The position numbers and the translations under genes are program-made. Below the pieces are notes generated by a model, which was not told the origin of the DNA, made no database searches, and was given only the letters and a program-made list of their open reading frames with translations. Source: Syntrophaceae bacterium (lineage in GTDB: Bacteria > Desulfobacterota > Syntrophia > Syntrophales > UBA5619). From it: 12,680 nt of DNA. Positions 1 to 7,522 of the stretch are shown here, one piece after another (position 1 is the stretch's first letter; the number at the start of each line of letters is the position of its first letter). Where the stretch lies: contig JAHFBU010000019.1 of NCBI GenBank assembly GCA_023249795.1, positions 1 to 12,680 on the forward strand, given 5' to 3'.

Positions 1-3000
1 GTTGGCCGTCGCCGTTCCCGGCTGATAGCCTGTAAGGTAGAAACCGGCATCGACGGGTGCACCCGTGTAGGCGCCGTATACCCCTCCACCGGCGCCGCCG
101 GAGGCCCAGATCTCCGGGCGGGCGCCCGTTGCGTGGGAGAAGAAGGTCGCGTTCCTGATGCCGTAGCCGTTCTCGGTGGCGCTCCCCAGGTTGATACCGT
201 TGGCGCCTTCGGTCCAGCTTCCCCGGAGGTCAGTCGCGCCGACACTGAAGGCGGGAATGCTGGTTGCCGCGTAAAAGGCACTCCTCTGCTCATCGGTCAT
301 CCCCGAGATCCGGTTGATGAAAGACGATGTTTCCATGCCCGTCGCCAGGGACAAGGCCCGCCAGGTCCCGTCATCAGGGGTGAAAGACCCTTTCAGGGTT
401 CCTCCGTTTACGGAGGTCCAGCCACCCTCTTCACCGTCCGCCCACTGGATAGACGTGCCGGTGGTCCGTCCGTCGAAAACATTGTGAGCGGAATCCACAC
501 CTGTCAGTGTCGTTGAAATGGTCTGTATCCCCTCGATAACGGACGATGACTGGCCGTGGCGCCAAACCTGGATCGACCGATCGCCGACTTGAGGCGGTGT
601 TGTTTGATCGTAGTCCCCACTGGAAATCCCCGCTGCAACCGACAGCCGTCCCGGGTCACTGAACCGCAGGACGTTTTCGTATCGTGACCCTTGGCTCCAA
701 CCGGCCGCCGATGATTCCGTGGCCAGCGAACTGTATTTTTTCTCCGCGGAGGTCGACGATGCCGAATCGATCGCGAGACTGTCCATCTCCAGATCGTCTG
801 GATCGGTCGCTGTCAACAAGCTGTAGGCCTGGAGCCGGCTTCCCTCATTCAGTTCCCACATGGGGGTTCCGAAATCGGGGTAGAGCGTGGCGGTCGCGCC
901 GCCGGGTGATGAGAGTACCCCGAGTTCGTATCCGGTACCTGCGGCTTTCCAGTAGAGGCCGCGCATGTCCCCCGAAAGCGAGGTGGACGGGGTCGCACCC
1001 CCGGTATTCAGAAGGTTCACGCCGCCGAAGAAGAGGGCATGGCCGTTCGTCCCGGTCTGGACGAAATCCTGTCCATTGAATCGCTCCAGGAAGAGGGGCA
1101 GGTTCCCGGAGCTGTAAGTCCCAAGCCCCAAAGCGCTCACAGCCGGGTATCCGGTGCTGAAAAGCGAATCCAAACCGCCGATGAGACCCGCCATCAACCC
1201 GGAACTCTCCTCGCTCTGGGCACTCCAGGCCAGGGGGGCGAGGATATAGCTTCCGACCCCGATGCTGTCATAGTTCGTCGCATCATGAACGCCGAGATAC
1301 CGAAAACCGAGGGTGCCGAAATATCTTCTGTCCATGTAGTAGGAGGAATCGGATCCTTCGAGAGCGACATGGCGCCCGTCGTCTGTTCCGGTTACATCGC
1401 CGAGGAAGGCGAAGGGCTCGCCCGCCCGGGCATGGCCTTCGGGGAACAGTCCGTAGGCGCCGTAAGTCCAGGAGGAGCCGGGGCTGCTGTAGACGCCGTC
1501 GGTCGTGGAAACACCCCAGATCCCGATGATGCCGTCCGACGCCGTCTCGTAACCGCTGACGGCGCCGAAGGCGATCTGCACCGGGGCGCCCGGCCCGACG
1601 CTTTCGAAGACCGGCACGGGAAGGTCGAAGTTCCTGAAAATTCCGTCCTTGAGCGGGTACGATCCGGTACGGCTGATCGTTCCCGTGGCATTCAGGGTAC
1701 TCCCGGCGAAGGCATCATCCAGCAGTTCGCCGTTGATGAAACTGATGGTGTTCCCGTCGAGGGAAAGTCCGGACAGGAGTCCCCGCCAGGATCCCGGGAT
1801 CCCGGCCAGGAATGCGTTGACGGGCTTTCCATCGCCGAGATCAAGAGTGATCGCAGCGATATCGCCGCCGGTTGTTCCGGTCGCCGTTCCGGACAGGCTG
1901 ATTGTCCCTTGATTGCTCCCGGCGTTGATCGAACTGGACAGGTTCCCCGCGAAAATGCCCATGGAGACCGGGACGGTCGGCTGGTAGTTCCATGTATTGG
2001 TCAGCAGATTGGATGCGACACCGCCGGAATCGACTGCTCTAATTTCGATCGTGTTGCTCCCGTTGCTCGCGGTAATCTGGTTCGTAATCTCAAAAATGTT
2101 GGAAGGGGCGGTTATCCATTCCCCTCCGTTGAGGCTGTATTGGATGGTCGCCGGATAGCTCAAAGAAACGGTAAATGTTTTTGTCGGCTGGGTATTGACC
2201 TGCCCCGGTGTAGCAACGAAGTTGATGGTCAACGGGATGATCTCATTCTGCTGCCCGGTATTGATAATGGTGACCGTCGGCTGCAGAGGCTTAATAATCT
2301 CAGGCGGCGGTGGGGGTGGCAGGGGTGGCGGAGGCGGTGGCGGGGGCTGCTCGCTGCCCTGACCATCCGACTGGCCTTCTCCCTGGCCCTGCCCTTGCAC
2401 CTGACCCTGAGTATTTCCGTTACTTTGGGAGGCCGATGTATCCTGGATGTGCTGGTTCAATTCCGTAACCGTGGAGGCCCGGACGACCGGCTGTCTGTCG
2501 GCTGCGGTAACCTGCATGGTCTGGCCGGCCTTGATGGTCACTACCATGGAGGGCATCGCCTTGTTATAGCCGTAACCCTGTCCCTGCTCATAGATGAAGC
2601 CGCTGACGCCGTTCGAGAAGTAGCCGATGAAGATCGTACCGCGGACGCCGCAAACGGCCGTCGGGGTGTGCATTTCGAGGGAGGATTTCACGGCGAGGTT
2701 GCTGACAATCGCACGGGTCTTCCCACGGAAGAGGTCGAAGTAGTTCTTTTTCCCCTCCTTGTGCTCGTATTCGGTGATCTTCAGCCGGGATCTCTCCGCG
2801 ATCCAGATGACGTTTCCATCCAGGAAGGTAACCTCCACCTTGGTTTTGGCCTTGGTGCGCAGGATATCCCCCTGGTTGACCGGGTCGGACAGCTTTGCGA
2901 TGACGGTCTTGCCGTCCGGCGCGGTCACGTCCGCCTCGCCCTCCAGATGGCTGATTTTGCCCACGGGCGCCGCGAGAAGGACCGCCGGCAGCAGGATCAG

Positions 3001-3042
3001 AAGCATCGCCAGACCCAATGATTTTTGGATTTTTCGCCACAT
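1..3042 (-). CDS. Secreted FecR-domain protein with long repetitive C-terminal region (partial, C-terminus outside window)
   Basis: Reading leftward from the ATG at 3042, the frame stays open for 1014 codons to the window edge. The start has a good ribosome site (AGAGAGG, 6 bases upstream). Residues 1-25 form a signal peptide (basic MWRK, Leu-rich core, LLAA cleavage site). Residues about 28-195 form a FecR domain: QGD at 57-59, FLDGNVIWIAERS, the FRGKTRAIVSN strand, and TPTAVCGVRGTIF at 127-138. Next come a Gln/Gly-rich linker (about 208-232), a proline tract (233-247) and an Ig-like segment (about 253-360, with YSLNGGEW and SNTIEIRAVDSGG). The rest is Gly/Ser/Thr-rich and apparently beta, with degenerate repeats (GSWR..SFIN near 419 and GTWR..SFIN near 894; RGLYW near 694 and RGSW near 940). 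No sigma factor lies nearby, so this is not a FecI/FecR regulator; a surface or periplasmic protein is inferred. It follows the TPR-barrel gene by 44 bases, suggesting cotranscription. Exact function unknown. Confidence 0.85.
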   Translation of the reverse strand, partial: MWRKIQKSLGLAMLLILLPAVLLAAPVGKISHLEGEADVTAPDGKTVIAKLSDPVNQGDILRTKAKTKVEVTFLDGNVIWIAERSRLKITEYEHKEGKKNYFDLFRGKTRAIVSNLAVKSSLEMHTPTAVCGVRGTIFIGYFSNGVSGFIYEQGQGYGYNKAMPSMVVTIKAGQTMQVTAADRQPVVRASTVTELNQHIQDTSASQSNGNTQGQVQGQGQGEGQSDGQGSEQPPPPPPPPLPPPPPPEIIKPLQPTVTIINTGQQNEIIPLTINFVATPGQVNTQPTKTFTVSLSYPATIQYSLNGGEWITAPSNIFEITNQITASNGSNTIEIRAVDSGGVASNLLTNTWNYQPTVPVSMGIFAGNLSSSINAGSNQGTISLSGTATGTTGGDIAAITLDLGDGKPVNAFLAGIPGSWRGLLSGLSLDGNTISFINGELLDDAFAGSTLNATGTISRTGSYPLKDGIFRNFDLPVPVFESVGPGAPVQIAFGAVSGYETASDGIIGIWGVSTTDGVYSSPGSSWTYGAYGLFPEGHARAGEPFAFLGDVTGTDDGRHVALEGSDSSYYMDRRYFGTLGFRYLGVHDATNYDSIGVGSYILAPLAWSAQSEESSGLMAGLIGGLDSLFSTGYPAVSALGLGTYSSGNLPLFLERFNGQDFVQTGTNGHALFFGGVNLLNTGGATPSTSLSGDMRGLYWKAAGTGYELGVLSSPGGATATLYPDFGTPMWELNEGSRLQAYSLLTATDPDDLEMDSLAIDSASSTSAEKKYSSLATESSAAGWSQGSRYENVLRFSDPGRLSVAAGISSGDYDQTTPPQVGDRSIQVWRHGQSSSVIEGIQTISTTLTGVDSAHNVFDGRTTGTSIQWADGEEGGWTSVNGGTLKGSFTPDDGTWRALSLATGMETSSFINRISGMTDEQRSAFYAATSIPAFSVGATDLRGSWTEGANGINLGSATENGYGIRNATFFSHATGARPEIWASGGAGGGVYGAYTGAPVDAGFYLTGYQPGTATAN
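2302..2346 (-). repeat. Polyproline tract in the FecR-domain protein
   Basis: Fifteen codons encode eight prolines, one leucine and six prolines (residues 233-247), directly after a Gln/Gly-rich stretch. All four proline codons are used, so this is selected protein sequence and not simple DNA slippage. It separates the FecR domain from the Ig-like and repetitive part and probably acts as a stiff linker. Runs of this kind stall ribosomes and normally need elongation factor P. Confidence 0.9.
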
Positions 3043-3086
3043 ATGCAACCTCTCTGATAATGAAGGTTTGTCGATAATAATGAACC

Positions 3087-4625
3087 CTAAAACCGAAGTT
3101 CCGCACCGGCCGAATAGATGCTCCGGTCGAAATCATAAATAAAGATGTTGGAACTGGCCCTAATCCCCGTGTACTGGAGCAGCAGGCTCAGATTCTTGTT
3201 GAGATCCCAGGTCAACCCCGCCAGCCCGGTATAGGTTTTGTCCCGGCGCGTCTCCTTATTGAACGCCGAAATCGAACTTTCATTTGTGTAATCCTGGAGG
3301 AAAAATTCTCCGCCCAGCTGCAGTTTCAGGCGCCAGGGAAGCGGAATGATGCTGTTGACGGTAAAGCGCTGCCCCTGGTTCGACCAGTTTTTCCCGTCGG
3401 CGTTTTCCGTCAGGAAGCCGTATTTCAGGTTGAGAATCGCCCCGTTGTTGAAGAGCCACATCCAGCTTAAGTAGCTGTCCAGGCCTGTCGCCCGCTGGTT
3501 TTCGTTCGGATCAATGGGCACCGAAAAGAAATTCTTCTTAACGTAGCCGCCGTAAAGTTCCAGGATGTGGTTCTGTTCCTCGGTCAAAGGGATCCGCACC
3601 AGCGGTCCCGCACTGAAGTTTTCGGAATACGGCTCGTAACTGGGGTTCCTCTTCAGGATGTGGGCGTAATTGACCGAGAGATTGACGGCAAAACGGCCGA
3701 AGTTGTAGCCGGGCGCCAAGCTGAAATTGTTGACCAGAACATCGTGGGTATGAACGTTTTTCTCATGGATGTTGCTGGAAACCGCGTACCCGGCATTGAA
3801 CAACCATTTGCCGGGGAGGACCGGAACGAAATCCACCCGCGCGGTACTCAGCATCGCCAGGCTCTGCTGGTCCCCGGCATCGGGAATGTCCGGATGGGCG
3901 TAGGGCTCCTGAAGCATGTTCGTGTCGTACTGTCCGAGAACGTTGAGCGTCAGACGGACGGAACGTTCGGCCCAGCTCCGATCCTCGACCAGGTCCTGAT
4001 AGCGCCTGGCAAAAGAGGCCAGATCGGAGACGGGGTCCTGGGTTATGGCGGCCCGGAATCGCTCTCCCGCCTGTTTGTACTTGCGGTCCATCATGTAGGC
4101 CAGACCGATCTGAAAGTCCGCACTCTGGGTATAGGAGGCATCCAGCCGTTTGGACTTCTCGAACGACGCGATTGATTCGGTGTACTTTCCCTCCTTGACC
4201 AGAACCATCCCTTTGAGGAACGCCGTCTTGGCGGGATAGATGTTGTCCCGCTCGGCAACGGCGATCCATTTTTGCGCCTCTGCCACCCGGTCAACGCGGT
4301 AGAGGACATCGATCAGTTCGACGATCGCCTCCTTGATCGGGGGGATGAGGGTTACGGCATCGGTCAGATGGGGCACCGCCTCCGGGAAAGCGCTTTGCTG
4401 CTTGTAGGCCATACCGAGCCAAAAAGCCGCCTCCGTGGATTTGGGCGCCTTTTCCCGGGCCTTCTTCAACAGCTCAACCGCCTCCTCATAATTGTCGGCC
4501 TGGTACTGACGGATGCCGGCCTCAAGAGGACCGCCGGACTGGCCAAAAACCGTGGCGGCAAAACAGGCCATGATCAAAACCATGACGGAGATCGAGGCGA
4601 TGACCCAAGAAACCCTTCTTACCAT
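3087..4625 (-). CDS. TPR protein with C-terminal outer-membrane beta-barrel (Slam-like architecture)
   Basis: 512 residues. The ATG at 4625 has a fair ribosome site (AAAGGA, 7 bases upstream). Residues 1-29 are a signal peptide ending ATVFGQS. Residues about 33-215 hold TPR-type helical repeats (for example YEEAVELLKKAREKAPKSTEA, then YTESIASFEKSKRLDAS and YKQAGERFRAAITQDP). From about residue 222 the sequence changes to alternating amphipathic strands (RLTLNVLGQYDTNM, FAVNLSVNYAHIL, LSLLLQYTGIRAS) and ends in ELRF, the terminal aromatic expected of BAM-inserted barrels. About 290 residues would give roughly 12-14 strands. A periplasmic TPR domain plus barrel of this size is the layout of surface lipoprotein assembly modifiers (DUF560/Slam), but I cannot show homology; it may be another TPR-porin. 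The neighbouring FecR protein is the obvious candidate client. Confidence 0.85.
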   Translation of the reverse strand: MVRRVSWVIASISVMVLIMACFAATVFGQSGGPLEAGIRQYQADNYEEAVELLKKAREKAPKSTEAAFWLGMAYKQQSAFPEAVPHLTDAVTLIPPIKEAIVELIDVLYRVDRVAEAQKWIAVAERDNIYPAKTAFLKGMVLVKEGKYTESIASFEKSKRLDASYTQSADFQIGLAYMMDRKYKQAGERFRAAITQDPVSDLASFARRYQDLVEDRSWAERSVRLTLNVLGQYDTNMLQEPYAHPDIPDAGDQQSLAMLSTARVDFVPVLPGKWLFNAGYAVSSNIHEKNVHTHDVLVNNFSLAPGYNFGRFAVNLSVNYAHILKRNPSYEPYSENFSAGPLVRIPLTEEQNHILELYGGYVKKNFFSVPIDPNENQRATGLDSYLSWMWLFNNGAILNLKYGFLTENADGKNWSNQGQRFTVNSIIPLPWRLKLQLGGEFFLQDYTNESSISAFNKETRRDKTYTGLAGLTWDLNKNLSLLLQYTGIRASSNIFIYDFDRSIYSAGAELRF

Positions 4626-4666
4626 GAGATATTCCTTTCTGATCAGGATCGGTTACAGCAATAGGA

Positions 4667-4696
4667 ATTATAGTTTGAAACAACGGGACTCGTCCA
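4667..4696 (-). promoter_or_regulatory. Candidate sigma70 promoter of the TPR-barrel/FecR operon
   Basis: On the minus strand a perfect TATAAT (4672-4667) lies 18 bases downstream of TGGACG (4696-4691, four of six matches to TTGACA). Transcription would start near 4660, giving a leader of about 35 bases before the ATG at 4625. The surrounding gap is clearly more AT-rich than the genes. Confidence 0.5.
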
Positions 4697-4758
4697 TATG
4701 GCAGAGGGCTTGAGCGCAACTAAACATAGAGAAGACAATTCGCTTTGTTTTACTTTAA

Positions 4759-4780
4759 GACACTTTCCCCGGAAAATGTC
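4759..4780. promoter_or_regulatory. 22-bp near-perfect palindrome, operator candidate
   Basis: Plus strand: arms GACACTTTCC (4759-4768) and GGAAAATGTC (4771-4780) around a CC centre; nine of ten positions pair. The 2-base centre suits a dimeric repressor or activator better than a hairpin. Read as minus-strand RNA, the single mismatch becomes a G-U pair, so a stem is possible, but no U-run follows and a terminator is unlikely. It overlaps a TTGACA hexamer (minus, 4782-4777) that could be a second -35 element. Confidence 0.45.
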
Positions 4781-4800
4781 AATGATAAAATTGGCAAAAC

Positions 4801-4816
4801 TGTAACAGATTTCACA
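4801..4816 (-). promoter_or_regulatory. CRP/FNR-family-like binding site (TGTGA-N6-TTACA)
   Basis: Minus strand reads TGTGA, six bases, TTACA: nine of ten matches to the E. coli CRP core TGTGA-N6-TCACA, with A/T-rich flanks on one side. It lies in the gap between the adenylate cyclase stop (4911) and the TPR-barrel start (4625). Its centre (4808.5) is 29 bases from the centre of the TTGACA at 4782-4777. That is the spacing of a class I CRP site at -61.5, if that hexamer is a -35. The matching -10 (CTTAAA, 4759-4754) is weak, as is common for activator-dependent promoters. Relative to the TATAAT promoter further down, the site is about 148 bases upstream, too far for classic activation. Confidence 0.4.
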
Positions 4817-4910
4817 CTTCAGGATCGCTGAGGGTGGATTTCAAATCTCTCTTTTCGGGGTAAGGTCGCAGCGGAGGGCACATGGCCGGTATCATTTCTT
4901 CAGGGCTCGA

Positions 4911-7193
4911 TTATTTCGTTTTCATGATCCAGCCGCCGTCCCAGTCGTCTCCGGGAGGTTCCTCCCGAAAGTGAACGCAGCGCTCGATGTACATCCGGCA
5001 GAGCATTTCATCGGGATTCACACGAAGGGCCTCCTCGAACCTTCCAACCGCCCGCTCCCATTCCCGGCGGCGGTAGAGAGCCAGGCCGTCGCGGAAGTGG
5101 TTCACCACCTCCATCAGGCCGGGGCTGGTCTCTTCCGTATGGTAATCGAGGACCTCGTAAATCCCCACGCCATGCGTCTTCCCCTTGACCTGTACCCGGT
5201 CCACCTCGCGGATTCGATAGGTGCCTTTCAGACGTCGGACGGTGTTCTCGCTGACCAGGATACTCGCATGGTATTGTTTGCAGAGGCTCTCCAGGCGGGA
5301 GGCCAGGTTCACGCCATCGCCGATCAGGGTGTAGTCCATCCGTTTCGGCGACCCGATGTTTCCGGAGACGATCATATCCGTGTTGAGGCCGATGCCCATC
5401 CCAACCGGCTTCTTGCCCTCGGCTGCGCGCTCGCGGTTCCAGACATGCAGGGCGCGAATCATCCCGATCGCCGCCCGGACGGCGCGGTCCTCATCATCCT
5501 CATGGGGGATGGGCACCCCAAAGGCGGCCATGATCGCGTCCCCGATGAACTTGTCCAGCATCCCCCCCTCTTTCTGGATGCAGTCCACCATGATCGTAAA
5601 ATACTCGTTCAAGAGGGAAACGGTCCCCTGCGCCCCCAATTCCTCGGTCAGGGTGGTGAACCCACGGATGTCAGAAAAAAGAATCGTCGCCACGGTACTC
5701 TTACCGCCCAGGATCTCATCGCCGCCTTCGAGGATCCGATCGGCCAGCCCCGGATCCATGTAGCGTGACATGGTCGTTTTCATTCGCTTTTCGCTCGTGA
5801 TGTCGTCGATGATGATCATCGAGCCGAGCTTCTTTTTCGCGGTGCTTACGAGCGGGAGGAGCGTCAGATTCACGGAGATCCGGGTTCCTCCGAATTCGGC
5901 CTCGGCGTCCATGATGACGTCCGGCTTGCCGCTCCCCTCGACGTTCCGAATCTTTTCGATGATCCAGATGTTGGCGCCGGTGAAGAAATCTTCGGCCTTC
6001 CGTTTGAGAATCGCCTCGGAAGCGAGTTGAAGGATGCGGAGCCCGGCTGCGTTGCAGGTTACGATCCTCTGATCCTCATTCAGCGTGATCACGCCGTTGG
6101 ACATACTCTCCAACATGCTCTCGCTGTAGTTTTTCATGTTCTGGACATCGTCGAAGAGTTTGGCGTTCTCCAGGGCGATCGATACCTGGGCGGTGAACGC
6201 CTTCAGACGCGATTCATCCTCCGCGGTGAAAGGGCCGCTCCGCTTGTTCAATACCTGGGTCACCCCGATGATCTTCCCGACTTTGTTGATGACCGGTACG
6301 CAGAGGATGGAGCGGGTGAAGAACCCCGTTTTCTTGTCGAAGGCAGGATTGAAGCGCAGGTCAGCGTAAGCATAGGGGATATTCACCGTCTGCCTGGAGG
6401 TGAAAACCGTTCCGGCGATTCCGAGATGGTTCGGCAGGCGGATCTCCGTGGCTGCCAGCCCCAGACCGACCTTGGAGAAGAGTTCATTCGTTTTCTCATC
6501 GTTGAGAAAGAGGGTTGCCCGCTCGGCATTCAGCATCCTCGTCGCCTCGGACATCACCTTCTGGAGGAGGGATCCAAGATCGATCTCGGCGGTTACGTCC
6601 GAGACGACATTGAAGAACTCCATCTCCTTTCTGCGGAATTGTTTCATCCGTTCGACGAACTGCGTGCTCTGCATGGCGATCGCGGCTTGCGTGGTCATCG
6701 CCTCCAGCAGGCGCCGGTCGGTTTGGGTGAAACGGCCCGTCTTCTTGTTCAAGGCCTGGGCGGCGCCGATGATCTCTCCCTTGATCGTCCGGATGGGGAC
6801 GCAAAGGATCGTTTTGGTGACATAGCCGGTCTGTTCATCTATGGAGCGGTTGAAGCGGGGATCTTTGTAGGCATCGTGGACGATGAGCCCCTCCCCCGTG
6901 GTAAAGACGTAACCGGCGACGCCGGAATTATTCAAAATCCTGATCTCGCGATGGGAATTTCCCTGTGCGACCCGGGAGTAAAGCTCTCCCGTTTCACTGT
7001 CGTTGAGGAAAATACTTCCCCGGTCGGCCTTCAATTCTCGCGCAGTGATCTCAACAAGGGATGAAAGGATCTCGTCAAGGGTCTCGAACGCCGCGATCGT
7101 CTTGGAGATGTCGAGCAGGAGCTCCGCCTCGTTGATCTTCTGCCGCCTTTCCTGCGAGACCGGCGGTCTTTTCTCGTTGCTATCCTTTGGCAT
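4911..7193 (-). CDS. Adenylate cyclase, class IIIb, GAF-GAF-PAS-cyclase (CyaB1/CyaB2-like)
   Basis: 760 residues, soluble, predicted to make cAMP from ATP. GAF-A spans about 38-178, GAF-B about 205-346, a PAS domain about 355-470, the class III cyclase domain about 498-685, and a TPR-like helical tail about 692-740. Catalytic residues are visible: metal aspartates D508 (FSDIRGF) and D552 (IGDAIMA), adenine-contacting K548 and T622 (the Lys/Thr pair typical of class IIIb), and transition-state N629 and R633 (VNLASR). GAF-B keeps the complete NKFDE signature (N316, K317, F322, D326, E327) of cyclic-nucleotide-binding GAFs; GAF-A has N149, K150, F155, D159 but Arg instead of Glu. This domain order matches Anabaena CyaB1/CyaB2, which cAMP activates through GAF. 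The ATG at 7193 lies inside the end of the upstream gene (14-base overlap) and has only a weak ribosome site, suggesting translational coupling. Confidence 0.93.
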   Translation of the reverse strand: MPKDSNEKRPPVSQERRQKINEAELLLDISKTIAAFETLDEILSSLVEITARELKADRGSIFLNDSETGELYSRVAQGNSHREIRILNNSGVAGYVFTTGEGLIVHDAYKDPRFNRSIDEQTGYVTKTILCVPIRTIKGEIIGAAQALNKKTGRFTQTDRRLLEAMTTQAAIAMQSTQFVERMKQFRRKEMEFFNVVSDVTAEIDLGSLLQKVMSEATRMLNAERATLFLNDEKTNELFSKVGLGLAATEIRLPNHLGIAGTVFTSRQTVNIPYAYADLRFNPAFDKKTGFFTRSILCVPVINKVGKIIGVTQVLNKRSGPFTAEDESRLKAFTAQVSIALENAKLFDDVQNMKNYSESMLESMSNGVITLNEDQRIVTCNAAGLRILQLASEAILKRKAEDFFTGANIWIIEKIRNVEGSGKPDVIMDAEAEFGGTRISVNLTLLPLVSTAKKKLGSMIIIDDITSEKRMKTTMSRYMDPGLADRILEGGDEILGGKSTVATILFSDIRGFTTLTEELGAQGTVSLLNEYFTIMVDCIQKEGGMLDKFIGDAIMAAFGVPIPHEDDEDRAVRAAIGMIRALHVWNRERAAEGKKPVGMGIGLNTDMIVSGNIGSPKRMDYTLIGDGVNLASRLESLCKQYHASILVSENTVRRLKGTYRIREVDRVQVKGKTHGVGIYEVLDYHTEETSPGLMEVVNHFRDGLALYRRREWERAVGRFEEALRVNPDEMLCRMYIERCVHFREEPPGDDWDGGWIMKTK

Positions 7194-7506
7194 GGTTTTC
7201 CAGTCGTTCCCTGAGCGTTCGGATCATCTCGTGCAACTGTCTCGCCTCGTTGCGGGCGGCCTGCTCAATGGCCCGGCTATTCTCCTCATAGTCGCCTTTC
7301 CGACAGTCCATTTCGTCCCTGAGCGCAGTAACCATGTTCCTGAGCTGGCCGATCTCGTCGCTGGCCGCGGCCAGAGACTTCTGGAGGCGTTCCTGCTCGC
7401 CGATCCGCATCTCCTCCATCTCGTCGCGGAGGGCGCCGATCATCTCCTGAAGATGCCTGTTTTCCGTCTGCCGGTCGTAGAGTTCATTCTGTTCCGATAA
7501 GGCCAT
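7180..7506 (-). CDS. Small helical protein made of three 36-residue repeats
   Basis: 108 residues, all charged/helical, with no signal peptide, membrane segment, glycine-rich loop or recognised domain. It divides exactly into three 36-residue units (1-36, 37-72, 73-108). Each carries the same core at the same place: HLQEMIGALRDEM (18-30), QLRNMVTALRDEM (54-66), QLHEMIRTLRERL (90-102). Thirty-six residues is ten turns of an alpha helix, so the Leu/Met stripe stays in register; a rod or coiled coil is likely. The start has a good ribosome site (AGGA 8 bases and AAGG 4 bases upstream). It begins 16 bases after the thioredoxin gene stop and overlaps the cyclase start by 14 bases, which strongly ties it to the cyclase, perhaps as a partner or regulator. 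Function unknown. Confidence 0.8.
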   Translation of the reverse strand: MALSEQNELYDRQTENRHLQEMIGALRDEMEEMRIGEQERLQKSLAAASDEIGQLRNMVTALRDEMDCRKGDYEENSRAIEQAARNEARQLHEMIRTLRERLENHAKG

Positions 7507-7522
7507 GACACCTTTCCTTAGC

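Noticed and set aside
1039..3021. 660-codon open frame on the plus strand opposite the FecR gene
   Set aside because: The minus-strand frame over the same DNA runs 1014 codons with signal peptide, FecR domain and ribosome site. The plus frame gives low-complexity Gly/Arg/Asp-rich protein with no motif, an antisense by-product of GC-rich codon use.
4560..4625. Lipoprotein signal (Cys21) in the TPR-barrel protein
   Set aside because: The cysteine sits inside the hydrophobic core (LIMACFAATV), followed by more hydrophobic residues, and Met at -2 is a poor lipobox. A normal signal peptide ending near residue 29 fits better.
5320..5350. D620 of the cyclase taken as the adenine-binding aspartate
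   Set aside because: Counting back from the conserved GD and N/R residues, the adenine-contacting position is T622, not D620. This makes the enzyme class IIIb (Lys/Thr) and not class IIIa.
6027..7064. 345-codon plus-strand frame opposite the cyclase
   Set aside because: It lies wholly within the GAF-coding part of a well-supported minus-strand gene, shows no domain and lacks a ribosome site. The same reasoning removes the plus frames at 4971-5768 and 8982-9896 and the minus frame at 10219-10806.
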